Shown: one piece after another, positions 5,659-8,222 of the stretch
Layout: every line of letters starts with the position of its first letter
Numbering within the stretch: position 1 is the first letter of the stretch
DNA from: Donghicola sp036139795
Lineage (GTDB): Bacteria > Pseudomonadota > Alphaproteobacteria > Rhodobacterales > Rhodobacteraceae
Direction of reading: 5' to 3'
Length of the DNA: 8,222 nucleotides
Assembly (NCBI GenBank): GCA_036139795.1
Contig: JAYZYX010000276.1
Coordinates: 1-8,222 of the forward strand
Position numbers and translations under genes: made by a program
The notes under the pieces: model-generated
What the model was told of the DNA's origin: nothing
The model's input: only the letters and a program-made list of their open reading frames with translations
Databases searched by the model: none

Positions 5659-6936
5659 GTGGGCCTGTCTGTACTATTCGGAGTTTTCGCGCTGGGGCTT
5701 TTCTGCGGGATGCCTGTGGCATTTGCGCTGGGTTTGGCCTCGGTCGCCGGTTTCTTTTACGAAGGGCTGCCCCTCTTCATCGGCTTCCAGCGGGTCCTGT
5801 CGGGCGTGTCGGTCTTTTCGCTGCTGGCGATCCCGTTCTTTATCTTCGCGGGCGAGCTGATGATGCAGGGCGGTATCGCCAACCGTCTGGTGAAGCTGGC
5901 GGCTAGTGCCGTGGGGTCGCTGCGTGGCGGTCTGGGCGTGGTGAACGTACTGTCCTCGATGCTGTTTGGCGGGATATCGGGGTCTGCCGTGGCGGATACT
6001 TCGGCGCTGGGATCGATCCTGATCCCTGTGATGAAGGAAAAGGGCTATGATCCCGACTATGCGGTGAACGTGACGGTGACGTCCTCGGTCGCGGGTGTGG
6101 TCATTCCGCCCTCGCACAACATGATCCTTTACGCGGTGGCGGCAGGGGGCATGTCGGTATCCAAGCTGTTCATTGCGGGCATCATCCCCGGTGTTCTGAT
6201 GTGCCTGTGTCTGGCGTTGGTGGCCTATTGGGTTGCGGTGCGCCGTGGCTATCCGGCCGAGACCTTTCCCGGTTTCAAAGCCTTGGGCGTGGCGACCATC
6301 GTGGCGCTGCCCGGTCTAATGACGGCGGTGATCATCGTGGGCGCCGTGCTGTCGGGTGTGATGACCGTGACGGAATCCGGTGCCTTCGGCGCGATCTGGG
6401 CGATCCTTGTGACGACCTTTGTGTACCGTGAACTGACGTGGCCTGCGTTCAAGGCAGCGGTGATCACTTCGGTGCGGACAACGGCGCTGGTGATGCTGCT
6501 GGTGGCGACGGCTTCGGCCTTTAGCTACCTCTTGGCCCTCTACCGTGTGCCGGACCTGCTTGCAAATTTTGTTACCGGTATCAGTGACAATCCGATTATC
6601 ATCCTGCTACTGATCAACCTGATCCTGCTTGTCTTGGGAATGATCATGGATATGGCCGCGCTGATCCTGATTTGTACGCCGATCTTTTTGCCTGTGGCCG
6701 TGGGCCTTGGTATGGACCCTGTGCAATTCGGTGTGATCCTGATGATGAACCTTGGCCTTGGTCTGTGCACCCCGCCTGTTGGCGCCTGCCTCTTTGTGGG
6801 CTGTGTGGTCGGCAAGGTCAGGATCGAGCAGGCTGTGCGCACGATTGGTCCTTTTTACCTCGCAATTCTGGTGGCCCTGATGCTGGTCACCTACGTCCCG
6901 GCTTTCTCGATGTTCCTGCCGGGCCTGATGGAGTAA
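5659..6936 (+). CDS. dctM: TRAP transporter large membrane subunit (DctM)
   Basis: Large inner-membrane subunit that forms the translocation path and sodium sites of the TRAP carrier. 425 residues, the usual DctM length, hydrophobic throughout with about a dozen membrane segments. Family motifs are IPFFIFAGELM (59-69), GGISGSAVADTSALGSI (104-120), PPSHNMI (150-156), DMAALILICTPIFLPV (331-346) and GLGLCTPPVG (366-375). The start is GTG at 5659, immediately after the dctQ stop, preceded eight bases earlier by AGGAG (5646-5650). An ATG start would cut into the first helix. It is followed after four bases by udh. Confidence 0.95.
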   Translation: MGLSVLFGVFALGLFCGMPVAFALGLASVAGFFYEGLPLFIGFQRVLSGVSVFSLLAIPFFIFAGELMMQGGIANRLVKLAASAVGSLRGGLGVVNVLSSMLFGGISGSAVADTSALGSILIPVMKEKGYDPDYAVNVTVTSSVAGVVIPPSHNMILYAVAAGGMSVSKLFIAGIIPGVLMCLCLALVAYWVAVRRGYPAETFPGFKALGVATIVALPGLMTAVIIVGAVLSGVMTVTESGAFGAIWAILVTTFVYRELTWPAFKAAVITSVRTTALVMLLVATASAFSYLLALYRVPDLLANFVTGISDNPIIILLLINLILLVLGMIMDMAALILICTPIFLPVAVGLGMDPVQFGVILMMNLGLGLCTPPVGACLFVGCVVGKVRIEQAVRTIGPFYLAILVALMLVTYVPAFSMFLPGLME

Positions 6937-6940
6937 CCCG

Positions 6941-7735
6941 ATGAAACGACTTCTGATCACTGGTGCCGCTGGCGGCGTGGGCCGCGTGGCCCGCACCCGG
7001 CTGGCCCATCTGGCCGATGTTATCCGCCTGTCCGACATTGCCGATCTGGGCGAGGCCGGTCCGAACGAAGAACTGGTCAAGTGCGATCTGTCCGATGAAG
7101 CTGCGGTGTTCGAACTGGTTAAGGATTGCGACGCAATCCTCCATTTGGGCGGCGTGTCGGTTGAGCGGACCTATGACGAGATCGACGCTGGCAACCTGCG
7201 CGGCGTTTACAACCTCTATGAAGCCGCGCGGGCCAACGGGATGCCGCGGATCGTCTTTGCAAGCTCGAACCACACGATCGGGTACTATGAGCAGGACCAG
7301 CGTCTGACCGTTGACATGCCGACAAAACCCGACGGCTGGTACGGGGTGTCGAAGGTCTTTGGCGAGGCGGTGGCCCATATGTACCACCAGAAGTTCGGGC
7401 AAGAGACTGCGATCCTGCGCATCGGGTCGCTGTTCGACAAGCCGGTGGATCGCCGGATGATGGCCACATGGTTCAGCTTTGACGATTTCGTCTCCTTGAT
7501 GGAGCGGGTCTTTGCGGTGCCGCGTCTGGGTTGCCCGACGATCTGGGGGGCCTCGGCCAACACCTGCGGGTGGTGGGACAACAGCCATATCGGCTGGCTT
7601 GGCTGGACGCCGAAAGACGATAGCGAAGTGTTCCGCGCCGAGATCGAGCAGCAGCCCAAGCGGCCTGCGGACGCGCCGGATGTGGTCTACCAAGGCGGCA
7701 TGTTTACCGCCAATCCGGTGTTCCGGAACGAGTGA
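6941..7735 (+). CDS. udh: Uronate dehydrogenase, NAD-dependent
   Basis: Oxidises D-glucuronate or D-galacturonate to the matching aldarolactone with NAD+ (EC 1.1.1.203), the first step of the oxidative uronate pathway in the cytoplasm. 264 residues, matching Agrobacterium Udh in length and motifs. These are the Rossmann loop GAAGGVG (8-14), LGGVSVE (69-75), FASSNHTIGYY (106-116), the SDR catalytic pair Tyr134 and Lys138 in YGVSK, and the substrate-site residues Ser73, Asn110, Ser163 and Arg172, each two less than the Agrobacterium numbers. WGASANTCGWWDNSH near the C-terminus is also characteristic. GGAG from the end of dctM lies seven bases before the ATG. It identifies the likely substrate of the transporter upstream. 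Confidence 0.94.
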   Translation: MKRLLITGAAGGVGRVARTRLAHLADVIRLSDIADLGEAGPNEELVKCDLSDEAAVFELVKDCDAILHLGGVSVERTYDEIDAGNLRGVYNLYEAARANGMPRIVFASSNHTIGYYEQDQRLTVDMPTKPDGWYGVSKVFGEAVAHMYHQKFGQETAILRIGSLFDKPVDRRMMATWFSFDDFVSLMERVFAVPRLGCPTIWGASANTCGWWDNSHIGWLGWTPKDDSEVFRAEIEQQPKRPADAPDVVYQGGMFTANPVFRNE

Positions 7736-7762
7736 ACTCTGTTTCTCGCTGGATCGGCGGCG

Positions 7763-7777
7763 GCGCATTTGCTGCGC
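7763..7777 (+). repeat. Small hairpin after udh
   Basis: GCGCA and TGCGC pair around a 5-base TTTGC loop, 28 bases after the udh stop. There is no T-run. It may contribute with the next hairpin to stabilising the udh transcript end. Little weight attaches to it alone. Confidence 0.35.
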
Positions 7778-7787
7778 TGAGGATCGC

Positions 7788-7806
7788 CTCCGGCGGGAGT
7801 ATTTTT
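7788..7806 (+). terminator. Possible weak intrinsic terminator of a type common in Rhodobacteraceae intergenic regions
   Basis: CTCC-GGCG-GGAG (7788-7799) followed by TATTTTT. The stem is only 4 bp, but the whole block GCCTCCGGCGGGAGTATTTTT is one I recall as recurring between genes in Rhodobacteraceae. Here it separates udh from the aldehyde dehydrogenase of the same pathway, so it may attenuate rather than end the operon transcript. Confidence 0.5.
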
Positions 7807-7810
7807 GACA

Positions 7811-7876
7811 ATGAAGAAGCAAGGGCTGCTTTTTGCTGCGTTGGCGCGGTGGGGCGGTTTTGAGGGAGAGTTGTGA
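7811..7876 (+). CDS. Possible 21-residue upstream ORF coupled to the aldehyde dehydrogenase
   Basis: ATG at 7811 opens a frame for MKKQGLLFAALARWGGFEGEL with TGA at 7874-7876. That stop overlaps the next gene's ATG by one base (TGATG). GGGAG lies 11 bases before the ATG, a rather long spacing. A leader peptide or coupling ORF is possible, but a chance frame in 140 bases of GC-rich spacer is at least as likely. Confidence 0.25.
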   Translation: MKKQGLLFAALARWGGFEGEL

Positions 7877-8222
7877 TGGGGTTTGAACCGCAGGGGAAAC
7901 ATCTGGTGGCTGGCGAGTGGGTTGCAGGAGAGGCAACGTTCCAGTCCGAGCCGGCCCACGGGCGCGCGTTTGCCTTTTCAGTCGGAACGCCGGCTTTGGT
8001 GGATCGGGCTTGCGCGGCTGCGGAAGAGGCGTTCTGGTCTTATGGCTATTCCAGCCGCGAAGAGCGGGCGGCGTTTTTGAATGCGATTGCCGATGAGATT
8101 GATGCGCGGGGCGAAGTGATTACCGAGATCGGATCGTCGGAGACCGGTTTGCCCGAAGCCCGCCTGCAGGGCGAGCGGGGGCGGACTGTGGGGCAGTTGC
8201 GCCTGTTTGCTGCGCACATTCT
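7876..8222 (+). CDS. 2,5-dioxopentanoate (alpha-ketoglutarate semialdehyde) dehydrogenase, N-terminal part (cut by right edge)
   Basis: Would oxidise 2,5-dioxopentanoate to 2-oxoglutarate with NAD(P)+ (EC 1.2.1.26), the last step of oxidative uronate/aldarate breakdown. Only 115 residues of an expected ~500-530 are present. They begin MGFEPQGKHLVAGEWV and include PAHGRAFAFSVGTP, AAEEAFWSYGYSSREERAAFL and ETGLPEARLQGERGRTVGQ (89-107), a segment characteristic of the KGSADH/NADP-dependent aldehyde dehydrogenase group. The cofactor loop and catalytic Cys lie beyond the edge and cannot be checked. The start is ATG 7876 with GAGGGAGAG five bases upstream; a GTG one codon earlier is an alternative. 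Its position after udh supports the pathway call. Other semialdehyde dehydrogenases are possible. Confidence 0.85.
   Translation, partial: MGFEPQGKHLVAGEWVAGEATFQSEPAHGRAFAFSVGTPALVDRACAAAEEAFWSYGYSSREERAAFLNAIADEIDARGEVITEIGSSETGLPEARLQGERGRTVGQLRLFAAHI

Noticed and set aside
6887..7936. 349-residue minus-strand frame over udh and its flanks
   Set aside because: Antisense to udh and running through intergenic spacer and hairpins. Composition is arbitrary and there is no plausible ribosome site or family motif.

Overview
The window looks like chromosome from a marine-type alphaproteobacterium of the Rhodobacteraceae (Roseobacter group). The grounds are high GC with strong G/C preference at third codon positions, the flavour of the proteins, and a short intergenic stem-loop with a T-run (7788-7806) of a kind I recall as very common in this family. 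No rRNA, tRNA, CRISPR array, insertion sequence or phage gene is visible, and gene density is high.

Left part (1-2965, all minus strand). The N-terminal 142 residues of a class 1 fructose-1,6-bisphosphatase run off the left edge. Upstream of it lies a tightly packed queuosine-precursor operon, transcribed queC > queD > queE > queF and closed by a clear intrinsic terminator at 558-587. queC/queD overlap by 1 base, queD/queE by 4, and queE/queF are 16 bases apart. The operon encodes the path from 7,8-dihydroneopterin triphosphate to preQ1, except for the GTP cyclohydrolase step. queF carries an in-frame amber codon (920-922) at codon 47, where the family has the Glu of PEFTSLCP, five codons before the catalytic Cys. 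The rest of the gene is undamaged.

Middle (2965-4090). A YghU-type glutathione S-transferase on the minus strand ends in a GC-rich hairpin before queC. The 289-base divergent region between it and the next operon holds a perfect 15-bp inverted repeat whose arms are 95 bases apart. The downstream arm lies over the likely -10 of the plus-strand operon, which suggests a pair of repressor operators.

Right part (4091-8222, plus strand). This is an uronate-uptake and oxidation operon: TRAP periplasmic binding protein, small membrane subunit (DctQ), large membrane subunit (DctM), uronate dehydrogenase (Udh), then the start of a 2,5-dioxopentanoate (alpha-ketoglutarate semialdehyde) dehydrogenase cut by the right edge. 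Together they would import D-glucuronate or D-galacturonate, oxidise it to the aldarolactone, and perform the last step to 2-oxoglutarate. The intermediate lactonase and dehydratase steps and the regulator are not in the window.

The most interesting points are the isolated amber codon in queF, including a testable link to queuosine-dependent UAG decoding, and the paired distant operators of the uronate operon. I see no convincing wholly new system.
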